From: Gammaproteobacteria bacterium
GTDB lineage: Bacteria > Pseudomonadota > Gammaproteobacteria > UBA6429 > Thiohalophilaceae
Assembly (NCBI GenBank): GCA_030594815.1
Contig: JAUVEN010000019.1
Span: 1 to 34,854 of the forward strand
Direction of reading: 5' to 3'
DNA length: 34,854 nt
The translations under genes and the position numbers were made by a program. The notes under the pieces are model-generated. The model was not told the DNA's origin, searched no databases, and saw only the letters and a list, made by a program, of their open reading frames with translations. The first letter of the stretch is position 1. Each line of letters opens with the position of its first letter. Below are positions 24,910 through 34,621 of this stretch, piece after piece.

Positions 24910-25515
24910 ATGAATGCTGAGCCAGAACTTGCCGCTACTATTCTCGATACCGCCCTGCAACTTGCCGAAGAGAAGTCATGGGAACGGCTACGATTACAGG
25001 ATATTGCTTATCAGCTGAATATCAGCCTGAATGATATTCGTATGCATTACACACAAAAAGATGATTTGGTCGAAGCCTGGTTCGACCGCGCCGACAGCAA
25101 CATGCTGCAAGCGGCAGCCTCACCGGAGCTGGCGCAATTAGATATGTCTGCAAAGTTACATCATATCATTATGGCGTGGCTGGACGCCTTGGCACCACAC
25201 CGGCAAGTAACTGCGGATATGCTTTGGTACAAATTGGAACCGGCGCATCTTCATTTACAAATACTGGGAATCCTGCGCATTAGCCGCACCGTGCAATGGT
25301 TTCGGGAAGCCGCTGAGCAAGACTCAACCCATCTGCGTCGCATCCTCGAAGAGGTGGGCCTCACCTCAATTTACGTCGCCACCTTTATTCATTGGATGAA
25401 TGATACTTCAGAACAGCAGCAACACACGCGTAATTTTTTGACGAACCGTCTCCGCGATGCACAAAGCTGTGCTAATCAGCTTTGGCATAAACCATCACAG
25501 CCACAGGCTGATTAG
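24910..25515 (+). CDS. TetR/AcrR-like regulator, COQ9-like C-terminus
   Basis: A 201-residue protein with a TetR-type N-terminus (helix-turn-helix LRLQDIAYQLNISLNDIRMHY, about 28-48). The helical C-terminal part, with WFDRADSNML, MLWYKLEPAHLHLQILGIL and SRTVQWFREAAE, resembles proteins annotated as TetR-like or COQ9-like, some of which bind lipids. The recognition helix is less typical than in the NemR-like gene, so a non-regulatory lipid-binding role is possible. The coding sequence looks more GC-rich than its neighbours by eye, suggesting a different history. GAGGG precedes the ATG. It is isolated between a solo repeat end and the RAYT locus. Confidence 0.7.
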   Translation: MNAEPELAATILDTALQLAEEKSWERLRLQDIAYQLNISLNDIRMHYTQKDDLVEAWFDRADSNMLQAAASPELAQLDMSAKLHHIIMAWLDALAPHRQVTADMLWYKLEPAHLHLQILGILRISRTVQWFREAAEQDSTHLRRILEEVGLTSIYVATFIHWMNDTSEQQQHTRNFLTNRLRDAQSCANQLWHKPSQPQAD

Positions 25516-25547
25516 TCCATATGGATACCCGTTGCTCATAAATAGTA

Positions 25548-25564
25548 AATAGGGGACAGACCAC
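25548..25564 (+). repeat. RAYT-flanking repeat, left
   Basis: AATAGGGGACAGACCAC lies 15 bases beyond the 3' end of the transposase gene. The same word occurs inverted twice on the other side at 26336-26352 and 26362-26378. Confidence 0.85.
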
Positions 25565-25578
25565 AATTAATTTACACG

Positions 25579-26262
25579 CTATTTAACAGGACGACCAGGT
25601 TTCCCAGGAGAAACTCGTCTTTTTATCATACTCTCAATTTCTTCTTTAAACCGATCATTACCAAGAACATAGTTACCATTGGTTGATGATCTTATTTCAT
25701 CTATTAAACTAGGTTCTAAATGCGCATCGAATAAGCTGCGGTAGTACTTTCTACGTGACGCGTCTGTATCTCCTAAATGATTATATTCATTATGCGGTTT
25801 TATCAAATCATTATCATTACCTTGCCCATTCATCTGGTAACTTGACCAAAGATACTCAGCAGGATGCTCAACCATTTGAGCACGTACAGGGTTCAGCTCA
25901 ATGTATCGATAACATGCTAATACATATTCTTCACTTTGCGTTAAACAGGAACGAAATCGTCCTTCCCACAACGTACCACTACGTTTATATGTTCTATTAA
26001 TATATTGTACATAACGTTGTCCAAGGTGCTTCATCAACAAAGAAGCACTCTCTTCATACTTAGGCGTTAACAATAAATGAACATGGTTGGTCATTAAACA
26101 ATAAGCATGAATTTGACATTCATACTTTTCAGCTTGTTCTTTAAGAGTATCGAGATATTTATGGTAATCATCATCAGTATAAAAACAAGCTGAACGATTA
26201 TTACCTCTTTGAATGATATGCCAGGGAATTCCTGGTACAACTATACGTGCGCGTCTTGGCAT
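25579..26262 (-). mobile_element. REP-associated tyrosine transposase (RAYT, IS200/IS605-like Y1 transposase)
   Basis: A 227-residue single-strand DNA transposase. The HUH motif appears as HVH (60-62) in HAYCLMTNHVHLLL. The catalytic tyrosine is probably Tyr120 in the conserved RYIELNPVRA segment. The opening MPRRARIVVPGIPWHIIQRG and the middle GTLWEGRFRS are family hallmarks. Related RAYT proteins cut and join REP palindromes and are kept as single genes. Flanking the gene are inverted copies of a GGGGACAGACCAC repeat, one on the left and two in tandem on the right, as in a REPtron. All key residues are intact, so it may be active. A GGAGG stands before the ATG. Confidence 0.93.
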
Positions 26263-26330
26263 GTTGAACCTCCTTGTTCACAATGAAAATAAATTAGATT
26301 TTATTAGATTATCAAATTTCTATTTGATAT

Positions 26331-26382
26331 AAAACGTGGTCTGTCCCCTATTATTTAAAACGTGGTCTGTCCCCTATTATTT
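26331..26382 (-). repeat. RAYT-flanking repeat, right: two perfect 26-bp tandem units
   Basis: The 26-bp unit (26331-26356) is repeated exactly at 26357-26382. Each contains GTGGTCTGTCCCCTATT, the inverse of the left flank. A perfect tandem copy points to recent duplication or slippage. It lies about 70 bases upstream of the transposase start, on its promoter side. Confidence 0.9.
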
Positions 26383-26413
26383 CTATTATTTATGAATTTA
26401 TTCTTATTAAGGA

Positions 26414-27079
26414 TTATTCATTTTTTTCATCTGTAATGAGTGGCACAAAGGCAACACCAAGTAGAGACTCGGTATGTGTCGTACCATCTTCATCCTTAGT
26501 CAGTAACATTAGTTCCTGATACATGTGAGGTAAGCCAATAGGAATAACCATACGCCCTCCTGGTATAAGCTGTTCAATAAGAGAAGGTGGTATATGGTTC
26601 GCAGCAGCGGTAACAATAATGCCATCAAACGGTGATTTTTCTTGCCAACCTATATAACCATCTTGATTTCGTATTTCTATATTGTCATAACCTAATTCTT
26701 TTAATCGTTCACCGGCAGATTCGGCAAGCTCTTTAACTCTTTCAATGCTATAAACTTGTTTAGCTAATCTCGAAAGAATAGCAGCTTGATACCCCGAACC
26801 CGTGCCCACTTCCAGAACAATACTCTCCGCAGTGAGATCTAATAAATCCGTCATTAATGCGACAATATAAGGTTGAGAGATAGTTTGACCATAACCAATT
26901 GGCAAAGGACCATTATCGTAGGCAAAGGGAAGATATTGTGAAGATACAAAATTTTCACGATCAACTTCGGCCATGGCATTCATCACACGCGGATTAAAAT
27001 TTTTCCTACCGGTATAAGAGGCAGTAAATTTCGCTTCGCTGTTTATTGTCTCTAATAAATGTTGATGTTTGTTTTCCAT
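26414..27079 (-). CDS. pcm: Protein-L-isoaspartate O-methyltransferase
   Basis: Repairs age-damaged proteins by methylating isoaspartyl residues with S-adenosylmethionine, releasing S-adenosylhomocysteine. The 221 residues show the family signatures PIGYGQTISQPYIVALMTDL (60-79), the SAM motif VLEVGTGSGYQAA (88-100), YSIERVKEL and FDGIIVTAAA. A tail of about 10 charged residues follows. Cytoplasmic. It starts 18 bases after the ahcY stop, so the gene producing S-adenosylhomocysteine follows the gene that removes it in one operon. Confidence 0.94.
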   Translation of the reverse strand: MENKHQHLLETINSEAKFTASYTGRKNFNPRVMNAMAEVDRENFVSSQYLPFAYDNGPLPIGYGQTISQPYIVALMTDLLDLTAESIVLEVGTGSGYQAAILSRLAKQVYSIERVKELAESAGERLKELGYDNIEIRNQDGYIGWQEKSPFDGIIVTAAANHIPPSLIEQLIPGGRMVIPIGLPHMYQELMLLTKDEDGTTHTESLLGVAFVPLITDEKNE

Positions 27080-27097
27080 GACAGATTTACAAATTGC

Positions 27098-28354
27098 TTA
27101 TGATGTACCTTCCTGCCAGGAAGACAGGTAACGTTGTTGTTCCTCAGTAAGCTGATCAATATGGATACCCATTGCATCAAGTTTGAGTTGTGCAATTTTT
27201 TGATCAATTTCTTCAGGGATATTATGGACGGTATTACTTAGCTTACCCTGATTGTTTTTCATATAAATGGCAGACAATACCTGGTTAGCAAAACTCATAT
27301 CCATCACAGCAGAGGGGTGACCTTCTGCTGCCGCAAGGTTAACCAGTCGACCCTCGGCAAGTAAACGAATTGTACGTCCGTCTTTTAATGTATATTCTTC
27401 AACAAATTCACGTGGTCGGGATTTAGTTACACTCAATGATTCAAGTGCGGGGATATTAATTTCCACATTAAAGTGACCTGCATTGGCAAGGATACAACCA
27501 TCTTTCATCACTTCTATATGTTTTTTGTCCACTGCATGTTTATCGCCAGTAACGGTAAGAATAAAATCGGATTGTTTAGCGGCTTGCATGAGTGGCATGA
27601 CTTGATAACCATCCATACTTGCTTCCAGTGCACGCAAAGGATCAACTTCGCAAACAATAACATGAGCGCCATGACCTTTCGCACGCATGGCAACGCCTCG
27701 CCCACACCAGCCATAACCCACAACCGTAAAGTTCTTACCTGCTAAAAGAATGTTAGTAGCGCGAATAATGCCATCTAAAGCACTTTGTCCTGTGCCATAA
27801 CGATTATCAAATAAATGTTTGGTGTTAGCATCATTAACAGCAAGAACAGGAAACTTAAGCGCATGGTCTTTTGCCATCGCGCGTAATCGAATCACACCGG
27901 TGGTGGTTTCTTCGGTACCGCCGATCATATTGTTAAGTAGCTCCGTGCGGGTTTTATGCATTTCACTAACAAGATCAGCACCATCATCCATCGTGATAAC
28001 AGGTTGATGATCCAGCGCTGCCTGAATGTGTTGGTAATAAACTTCTGTTGATTCACCACGAATAGCAAATACCGGTATATGATATTTTTCAACCAATGCC
28101 GCTGCGACATCATCCTGTGTACTTAATGGATTGCTGGCACATAAAACCAAATCAGCACCTGCTAACTTAAGGGTTCGTGCAAGGTTGGCAGTTTCAGTGG
28201 TGATATGCAGACAACCACTCATGCGTATACCTTCGAGTGGACGTTGCCCGGAGAATTGTTGCATCAGCCCTTTTATCACGGGCATCTCTTTGAGAGCCCA
28301 TTCGATGCGTGATTCGCCAGAGTCCGCTAGTGATGCATCTTTAATATCTGCCAC
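27098..28354 (-). CDS. ahcY: S-adenosylhomocysteine hydrolase (adenosylhomocysteinase)
   Basis: Reversibly splits S-adenosylhomocysteine to adenosine and homocysteine with bound NAD, completing the methyl cycle. 418 residues from a GTG start at 28354, chosen because GAGG is five bases upstream and the longer frame to 28465 would overlap the preceding gene. The NAD fold shows [20 protein letters not shown] (a GxGxxGxG variant). The active-site stretch is [20 protein letters not shown], and the end carries the usual [13 protein letters not shown]. It is 25 bases after the acyl-AMP ligase fusion and 18 before pcm, making a three-gene operon. E. coli lacks this gene and uses the MTAN/LuxS route, so this lineage differs. 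Confidence 0.95.
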   Translation of the reverse strand: MADIKDASLADSGESRIEWALKEMPVIKGLMQQFSGQRPLEGIRMSGCLHITTETANLARTLKLAGADLVLCASNPLSTQDDVAAALVEKYHIPVFAIRGESTEVYYQHIQAALDHQPVITMDDGADLVSEMHKTRTELLNNMIGGTEETTTGVIRLRAMAKDHALKFPVLAVNDANTKHLFDNRYGTGQSALDGIIRATNILLAGKNFTVVGYGWCGRGVAMRAKGHGAHVIVCEVDPLRALEASMDGYQVMPLMQAAKQSDFILTVTGDKHAVDKKHIEVMKDGCILANAGHFNVEINIPALESLSVTKSRPREFVEEYTLKDGRTIRLLAEGRLVNLAAAEGHPSAVMDMSFANQVLSAIYMKNNQGKLSNTVHNIPEEIDQKIAQLKLDAMGIHIDQLTEEQQRYLSSWQEGTS

Positions 28355-28379
28355 AACAACCTCGTTTATGGGTTTATAT

Positions 28380-31214
28380 TTAGTATGACGTTTCCTGAGA
28401 AAGATCAGCTTCACCACAATAACGTGATATATGTTGATGTGCTGCTTCTTTAAGTTTAACAGCAACAGTCCAGTTATCTTCTGAAACTTCAGGTGTCACT
28501 GCCTGACCAATAGTAATGGTAATACGACCACGGCGTGGCATCCATGTTTCTGCTCGTAAAATAGAACGCGTACCACGGATTGCAATAGGCACAACCTGCA
28601 TATTTGCTTTTGCTGCAGTGATAAAGGCCCCCATACGAAAATTCTGTAATCCAGATACGCGAGTAAAAGTCCCTTCAGGGAAAAAAAATAGTGACTGATC
28701 TCTTTGTTTATTACTGACAATATTAAGCGTATCGCTTACGCCTTTTTCTATATCAAAACGTTCAACAAACTCTGCATGTAATCTTTTTAATGCGGGACCT
28801 GCAAACATATTATTCTGAAACTCACTTTTTGAGATAAAACTAAAATCACGAGGAACCATGGCGAGTACCGCAAAGCTATCAACGTAACTGGAATGATTCG
28901 CTACAAATACAGAGATTTGTGATTCAGGCGGTAAATTTTCTAAGCCATTGACCACAGCTTTTGTTCCTGAAGCATACATCAGCAAACGTGCAATGTGATG
29001 TACTGCCCACCAACGCCATTTCAAGCGCGGCAACAACATCACGGCCAACCATGACAAAGAAGCTAATGGCGTAAACACTAGCCAGGCAGAAACAACATAT
29101 AAACCATTAACAAAACGTTGTTGCAAACGACGAGCCATTGGTAACATAGATCGAAGAGCTGTCCGGGTCATTTGTAGCCAAAATGCTTTTGTCGCCTGAC
29201 CAAGTAAATTTTGTTCATAGAGTTCACGACAAGCCGAACGTCTGATTTTACCGCTGGATGTTTTTAAAACCGTATGTGGTGGTGCAATGATAATTTCATC
29301 CGGAGGCAAACCAATCAGGTCATTGGATATGATACTGATCTGATTTTTCAATTCCTGTTGAATCGCCGGATCTGTTTCTCTTGTTTCAGCCAGCACCACC
29401 AAACGTTCTGTGGCTGAGCGTTCGTCCTTTGCAGGGAATGCCGCGACACAACCATTACGTATACCTTCTATATTGCCAACGACTTCTTCTAGTTCATGCG
29501 GGTAAACATTACGCCCCGCTCGAATAATGACATCCTTGTTTCTTCCTGTAATAAAAATATCGCCCTCAGCGATATAACCCAGATCACCTGAATCCAACCA
29601 ATTACCAATAAATAATTTTTTGCTCTGTTCCGGATTTCGGTAATAACCGGATGTCACTGAAGGGCCACGAAATTGCACATAACCTTCACGCCGTTCAGGT
29701 AGTTCCTTACCGTTACTATCTACAATCCGAATCTGATGTCCGGATAAAGCATGTCCACAGGCAACAAAACTTAAAGCATTTTTATCACTTTGTTCAGTCA
29801 GCACAGCCTGCCCTGCCTGGCTAAATTGATCACGTTTTATTCGATCAATAACGGGCTTACGATGTAATGGTGGAAATGCCAGGCCGACTGAAGATTCAGC
29901 CAAACCATAAACCGGCATCATCGTTTCTTCTTTAAAACCTACCGCTTGAAAACGCTCGGTAAAATGTTTAATGGTCTCTGGACTCACCGGCTCTGCGCCA
30001 TTAAAAGCTAAGCGCCAGGAACTTAAATCAAGTCCTTCAATATCTTCATCATTAAGTCGTTTTAAACAAAGTTCATAACCAAAATTAGGCGAAGCAGACA
30101 ATGTCCCACGGTATTGATGAATTGTCCATAACCAGCGTTTTGGCCGTGTTAAAAAACTCAATGGAGACATCACGACAAACGACATCGCAAAATACAAACT
30201 ACCAAACCATGCACCGATCAATCCCATGTCATGATAGAGTGGTAACCAGCTGACAAAAACATCATTCGGTGTCGCATCTACTGCTTTACCCATCGCACGT
30301 ACATTGGCCAGTAAATTTGCATGTGTCAACACAACACCTTTTGGGTTGCCCGTGCTACCTGAGGTATATTGAAGAAAAGCAATATCATTGGAATTTATTG
30401 AAGGGCGAACATATGATGCCGAAGTCAAAGTAAGATCAGCAACGGTGACCACTTCACGTAAACTTAAAACTTGTGATTTTAATAATTTAGCAACAACTTT
30501 TGCCTCAGGCATAGTTACTAATATTTTCGCAACACAATTATTCAAGATACCACTATGTCGATGTAAATGATCTTCAAGTTGACTACGTCTTACAGGAGGG
30601 TAAATAGGAACAGGGATGGCTCCGGTTAAAACGATGCCATAGAAACTAAAAAAATAATCTTTACCTGTAGGCAACATAATCGCCACGGTATCACCAGACT
30701 GAATACCTTGTTGTTGCAGCCCGGCGGCAACTTTCTCTGCACCTTGCCAAAGCTGCTTATAGGTTAATGTTTCAGCTTCACCATCATCACCAACAATATG
30801 GATATGCAATCGATCAGGATTATGTTGTACGTGCCATTCCAGAATATCGATCAGCGTTGAAGCTTGATGAGGTAACGCCTCTACTTTACCAACAACCAGT
30901 TCGACCACATCTTTTGAAGAAATAGATTCTTTTTGGCCCTGGACACTAAAAATCGATCGTAACAAGTCACGTGGTGATTCTGCTTCTACAAACACTCGCT
31001 GAGGTAATGCGACCTTAAAGCGTTGTTCAACTCTGCTAATCAGCTCAACACGCGCTAAACTATCCAGGCCTAAATCATCATCAAGTGAACTATCGAGAGT
31101 AAGTATAAAAGTGCGAGGTTTATTGGTATATAATTCGGCAATCATTTCTTCTATTAGCTTAAGCAAGCTATAGGCCAGTTTATCCTGAACACTTGATGTT
31201 AAATCGTCTTCCAT
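28380..31214 (-). CDS. Carrier - acyl-AMP ligase - acyltransferase fusion protein
   Basis: A 944-residue multidomain lipid enzyme. An acyl-carrier domain (about 10-90) has the phosphopantetheine serine Ser52 in LGLDSL. An AMP-binding ligase (about 115-670) shows [13 protein letters not shown] (281-293), YHDMGLIG (327-334), YGLAESS, DSGDLGY, and the catalytic lysine Lys656 in SSGKIRRS; its PVPIYPP and long inserts resemble fatty acyl-AMP ligases. A membrane segment (about 701-727) leads into a PlsC-type acyltransferase (about 750-930) with HSSYVD (774-779, HX4D) and FPEGT (845-849). It could activate a fatty acid, load its own carrier and pass the acyl group to a lysolipid, similar in aim to Aas but with reversed domain order. 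The acceptor is unknown. First gene of the operon with ahcY and pcm. Confidence 0.9.
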   Translation of the reverse strand: MEDDLTSSVQDKLAYSLLKLIEEMIAELYTNKPRTFILTLDSSLDDDLGLDSLARVELISRVEQRFKVALPQRVFVEAESPRDLLRSIFSVQGQKESISSKDVVELVVGKVEALPHQASTLIDILEWHVQHNPDRLHIHIVGDDGEAETLTYKQLWQGAEKVAAGLQQQGIQSGDTVAIMLPTGKDYFFSFYGIVLTGAIPVPIYPPVRRSQLEDHLHRHSGILNNCVAKILVTMPEAKVVAKLLKSQVLSLREVVTVADLTLTSASYVRPSINSNDIAFLQYTSGSTGNPKGVVLTHANLLANVRAMGKAVDATPNDVFVSWLPLYHDMGLIGAWFGSLYFAMSFVVMSPLSFLTRPKRWLWTIHQYRGTLSASPNFGYELCLKRLNDEDIEGLDLSSWRLAFNGAEPVSPETIKHFTERFQAVGFKEETMMPVYGLAESSVGLAFPPLHRKPVIDRIKRDQFSQAGQAVLTEQSDKNALSFVACGHALSGHQIRIVDSNGKELPERREGYVQFRGPSVTSGYYRNPEQSKKLFIGNWLDSGDLGYIAEGDIFITGRNKDVIIRAGRNVYPHELEEVVGNIEGIRNGCVAAFPAKDERSATERLVVLAETRETDPAIQQELKNQISIISNDLIGLPPDEIIIAPPHTVLKTSSGKIRRSACRELYEQNLLGQATKAFWLQMTRTALRSMLPMARRLQQRFVNGLYVVSAWLVFTPLASLSWLAVMLLPRLKWRWWAVHHIARLLMYASGTKAVVNGLENLPPESQISVFVANHSSYVDSFAVLAMVPRDFSFISKSEFQNNMFAGPALKRLHAEFVERFDIEKGVSDTLNIVSNKQRDQSLFFFPEGTFTRVSGLQNFRMGAFITAAKANMQVVPIAIRGTRSILRAETWMPRRGRITITIGQAVTPEVSEDNWTVAVKLKEAAHQHISRYCGEADLSQETSY

Positions 31215-31485
31215 AATATAAAGATAGCTGCCCTATACCTCATTTGCAAAATACAATTAATTGGGGGAGGCCCCTTTAATATTCATTAATATTTTTTATT
31301 TGCACCCTTTTGTAAGAACCAAAGAAAACCAGCAAAAGCGAACCATACAAGATGTATTTAAGGATACAAAAATGATTCATTGTCATTCATATAATTAAGT
31401 TTTACTCTGCCCCCTATTGATCGTTTTGTCACCTTTTATTTGGCATAAAATATTACTATCATTAGTTATGACAAAAGAATGAATT
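31215..31485. other. Divergent intergenic gap with two worn tags
   Basis: It holds GGGGAGGCCCC near 31264 and ACTCTGCCCCC near 31404, both resembling tag heads, in AT-rich sequence. Promoters for the fusion gene (minus) and the PAQR gene (plus) should lie here, but I cannot place -35/-10 boxes with confidence. Confidence 0.5.
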
Positions 31486-32103
31486 ATGTATCACGGTGAA
31501 AGATTAAATACTTTTACACACTTACTGGGCGCGGTAATCGCACTAGCGGGCTTGGTTGTGTTGGTGGTTTTTGCCTCGATAAAGGGTGATGTCTGGCGGA
31601 TTGTCAGTTTCAGTATCTACGGCACAAGCCTTTTCCTGTTATATCTTTTTTCAACGCTCTACCACAGCACTAAAGGTTCGGTAAAAGCGGTATTCAAAAA
31701 ACTGGATCATATCAGCATCTATTTATTGATTGCCGGTAGCTATACTCCATTTGTACTCGTCAGTCTCAATGGTGCATGGGGTTGGTCATTATTTGGCGTA
31801 ATTTGGGGACTGGCAGTAATCGGAATATTACTCGACTGCTTTTCGTCAGATGAGCGGCGTATTATTCAACTGTTCATTTATGTATTAATGGGCTGGATTG
31901 CCCTTATCGCAATTAAACCTCTCATTGAGTCACTAACAATGGCCGGTTTTCTCTGGTTGTTGGGAGGTGGACTGTTCTATAGCGTTGGGATTGTCTTTTA
32001 CATTCTGGATCTAAAGAAATATCACTTCCATGGCATATGGCACTTGTTTGTGCTGGCAGGCAGCACAACCCACTACTTTACGATCATGTATTATGTGCTT
32101 TAG
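31486..32103 (+). CDS. Haemolysin III family protein (PAQR, YqfA-like)
   Basis: A 205-residue inner-membrane protein with seven hydrophobic helices. The family's conserved residues are visible: ERLNTFTHLLGA at the start, STLYHST (about 63-69, Ser and His), DHISIYLLIAGSYTPF (about 80-95, Asp), and HGIWHLFVLAGSTTHY (about 182-197, two metal-type histidines). Bacterial PAQR proteins are linked to membrane fluidity or lipid homeostasis and possibly ceramidase-like hydrolysis; the haemolysin name is historical. It stands alone, divergent from the acyltransferase fusion. Confidence 0.92.
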   Translation: MYHGERLNTFTHLLGAVIALAGLVVLVVFASIKGDVWRIVSFSIYGTSLFLLYLFSTLYHSTKGSVKAVFKKLDHISIYLLIAGSYTPFVLVSLNGAWGWSLFGVIWGLAVIGILLDCFSSDERRIIQLFIYVLMGWIALIAIKPLIESLTMAGFLWLLGGGLFYSVGIVFYILDLKKYHFHGIWHLFVLAGSTTHYFTIMYYVL

Positions 32104-32111
32104 AATTAATT

Positions 32112-32466
32112 GGGGTCTGTCCCTGAGGAATCCCCACGAAATTAATAAAAAAACTGATCAAAAACAACAACTTAGTAAAATATACATTAATACTAGATTA
32201 AAAATTGTCTTTGCGAGGGAATAACATGATCGAAGCATAAAATCGTTGGAACGATTTTAAACAAGCTTTGCTTGGCCCGTAGGGTGAAGGGCAGGACGCC
32301 CGAAATAATCTCATGATATAGAAGTATAAACACGAGATTGCCGCGTCAACAATTAAAAACAAGTGTTTTTAAGTGTTTCCTCACCCCAAGGGTACTTGTC
32401 ACTTTGTTCGGGCGCGCAATGACGGGTAACTTTAAAATTCGTGGGGATCCCTCAGGCTCTGACCCC
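32112..32466. repeat. Composite MITE-like element, type 4 (same ends, different body)
   Basis: A 355-bp element whose ends match the 225-bp family: GGGGTCTGTCCCTGAGG then AATCCCCACGAA at the left, TTCGTGGGGATCCCTCAGG then CTCTGACCCC at the right. The terminal inverted repeats include GGGGTC, CCTGAGG and ATCCCCACGAA. The body is unrelated to copies 1-3 and carries a second repeat family (32207-32425). Confidence 0.85.
32207..32425. repeat. Nested TCATTGCGAG-type inverted-repeat element
   Basis: It starts GTCTTTGCGAGGGA and ends GCGCAATGACGGG, an inverted pair of the widespread GTCATTGCGAG type. The internal words GATCGAAGCA, GAGATTGCCGCG and a perfect hairpin AAAATCGT-TGGA-ACGATTTT (32239-32258) are typical of such elements. 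It lies entirely inside the outer repeat ends, so it probably inserted there or moved with them. Confidence 0.7.
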
Positions 32467-32550
32467 ATTTATTTTTGAAACTATATTGATCATTTAATTA
32501 TATTGTTTATCCTCTAACGTCCTGAATAATTGATAACATGTAATATCATC

Positions 32551-34122
32551 ATGCAAAATCAGAATGACTCATATCATTTTCCACTCTTTATTCAGGCAAT
32601 GTTAAAGCCAGAATTTTATGATCATCCCGTGAATACCTGTCAGCTAATAGAAACACATATATCCTGGGTCATATTAACCGGTAATTTTGTATACAAAATT
32701 AAAAAGCCCATTAATTTAGGTTTTGTTAATTTCTCTACACTTGAAAAAAGAAAATTTTATTGTGAAGAAGAACTACGCCTAAATCGTCGCCTTGCGCCAA
32801 ATATATATTTAGATGTAATCCCAATATCAGGCACTGCTGAAAATCCAGAGTTAACAGATAAAGAAAAAGCATTCGAATATGCAGTTAAGATGCAACAATT
32901 TTCACAGGATATGCAACTTGATCATGTACTAGCCAGAAATGAACTACGACAGGATATGATTGATTCTTTTGCAGATTTAATTGCTAAGTTTCATCAACAC
33001 ATTGAAATAGCTAATATTACATCTGATTTTGGGATGCCAGAAAAAGTATATCAACCCGCAAAAGATAACTTTATTCAAATTCGTGATCATATCAATGATA
33101 AATCAAAGATCGATTTACTGTCCGAAATTGAACAATGGACTGAAGATACGTTTAATGAAATAAAAAATATTTTTACTCAACGTAAGAAAAAAGGGTTTAT
33201 TCGTGAGTGTCATGGTGACCTTCACCTCCGAAATTTAGCCTGGTATGAAAACAAACCTCTTGCCTTTGATTGTCTTGAATTTAATCCAAATTTTCGATGG
33301 ATTGATGTTGTAAGTGAAATTTCCTTTTTGATTATGGATCTTGAGGATCACGGGCAACCCGAGCTAGCACAACGATTTTTTAACCGTTATTTAGAGTTAA
33401 CCGGTGATTATGAAGGGTGCAGTATATTACGGTTTTATCTTGTCTACCGGGCGATGGTACGGGCCAAGGTCGATGCAATACGTGCAGCTCAAACAGGAAT
33501 AAGTCAACAAGAGTCAGATGAGGCTAATAAAGAAATAGTTAATTACCTCCAACTTGCATTAACGTACACAAAAAATAAAAAACCTTTTATTATAATTACA
33601 CATGGAATGTCTGCCTCAGGAAAAAGTACAACAACTCAACCGTTACTTGAAAAACTTGGCGCCATTCGCATCCGCGCAGATGTAGAACGCAAAAGATTAT
33701 TTAATATCAAACCAGGACAAGATTCCCACGCTAATGTTCAGCAAGGAATTTATACCAAAGAAGCCACACAAAAAACTTATCTTAAACTGCTTGATTTGAC
33801 CGAAAGTATTATTGATGCAGAGTTTCCCGTTATTGTAGATGCCACCTTTTCCACAATTGAGCAACGAAAGTTATTCAAAAAACTCGCAACACAAAAACAA
33901 GTTCGTTTTATCATCCTGAATTTTATTGCTTCAGAAGAAACGCTTAAACAAAGAATACGTAACAGAATACAAGATGTATCAGATGCCGACATAAACATTC
34001 TTGAAAACCAAATTCAAAATTGGCAACCCATCGAACAAGATGAGAAAATTTATTCAGTTTCAATAAACACGGAAGAACAATTTGATATTGAACAGTTACT
34101 TAGTCGATTAAAGCTGGATTAG
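32551..34122 (+). CDS. Fusion of aminoglycoside-phosphotransferase-like kinase and P-loop ATPase (COG2187 + COG0645)
   Basis: A 523-residue soluble protein. The N-terminal two thirds (about 25-330) form an APH-like kinase domain with the catalytic loop HGDLHLRN (221-228, His221 and Asp223) and metal-binding Asp240 in LAFDCLEFNP. The C-terminal part (about 345-523) is a nucleoside-kinase-like P-loop domain: Walker A in HGMSASGKSTT (351-361) and IVDATFS near 430, with an arginine-rich lid (RIRNRIQD). The pair is a known fused family of unknown substrate, commonly annotated as AAA family ATPase. The ATG at 32551 has only a weak ribosome site; the frame is open back to a TTG at 32530. Single gene. 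Confidence 0.88.
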   Translation: MQNQNDSYHFPLFIQAMLKPEFYDHPVNTCQLIETHISWVILTGNFVYKIKKPINLGFVNFSTLEKRKFYCEEELRLNRRLAPNIYLDVIPISGTAENPELTDKEKAFEYAVKMQQFSQDMQLDHVLARNELRQDMIDSFADLIAKFHQHIEIANITSDFGMPEKVYQPAKDNFIQIRDHINDKSKIDLLSEIEQWTEDTFNEIKNIFTQRKKKGFIRECHGDLHLRNLAWYENKPLAFDCLEFNPNFRWIDVVSEISFLIMDLEDHGQPELAQRFFNRYLELTGDYEGCSILRFYLVYRAMVRAKVDAIRAAQTGISQQESDEANKEIVNYLQLALTYTKNKKPFIIITHGMSASGKSTTTQPLLEKLGAIRIRADVERKRLFNIKPGQDSHANVQQGIYTKEATQKTYLKLLDLTESIIDAEFPVIVDATFSTIEQRKLFKKLATQKQVRFIILNFIASEETLKQRIRNRIQDVSDADINILENQIQNWQPIEQDEKIYSVSINTEEQFDIEQLLSRLKLD

Positions 34123-34185
34123 AGTTAATAAAACTTCACTTAAAATGAGGTCAAAGAGCACTATTCTTTTATATTAGAAACAATT

Positions 34186-34431
34186 GGTCTCTGACCCTGA
34201 GGGATCCCCACAAAAAAGTGATCAGAATCAATAAGTTATGAGTTTTTTTAACTTACCTACTATTTTTAAAAACAATTCAATCATGCATAAAGGCATTTGG
34301 AGCATTATATAAGTAATATTATGCATACTACTTATTCTGAAAATATAAATGTCGATGGAGCTATTTGTATTTGCGCTGTAATTCATTGATTTAGATCGAA
34401 ATTATGTGGGGATACCTCAGACTCCGACCCC
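34186..34431 (+). repeat. MITE-like element, copy 3 (complete)
   Basis: Core 34196-34421, from CCTGAGGGATCCCCACA to TGTGGGGATACCTCAGA, with heads GGTCTCTGAC and CTCCGACCCC outside. The right half is nearly base-identical to copy 1. The left half shows more differences, around the AT-rich stretch. It fills the gap between the kinase/ATPase gene and the cytochrome. Confidence 0.9.
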
Positions 34432-34487
34432 TTTAATTAGTATGTAACAAATAAAAGCAACCGGGTCAGTCCAATTCGTCAGGGAAT

Positions 34488-34520
34488 AAAGGGCTCTGCC
34501 CCTTTTAATTGCTTTAATTG
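34488..34520. repeat. Palindromic tag with shared tail
   Basis: AAAGGGCTCTGCCCCTTTT is followed by AATTGCTTTAATTG. The tail matches that after the tag at 2522-2556; the core matches the palindrome at 16874-16894. Confidence 0.65.
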
Positions 34521-34621
34521 ATCCAAATCATTAAAAAGACATTGTTTTTTTTCTAATTAGGACTATGTTTATGAAATCCCTGTTAACTTCGTCTGGCTAA
34601 TATTTTTATGCGAGGTAAGTT

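Noticed and set aside
28355-28465. N-terminal extension of ahcY to 28465
   Set aside because: It overlaps the end of the ligase fusion gene and does not resemble the enzyme's N-terminus; GTG 28354 with GAGG gives the normal length.
34186-34431. MITE-like elements as small RNA genes or CRISPR-like units
   Set aside because: Only three widely spaced copies, in both orientations, with terminal inverted repeats and no promoter or terminator; a mobile repeat explains them better.
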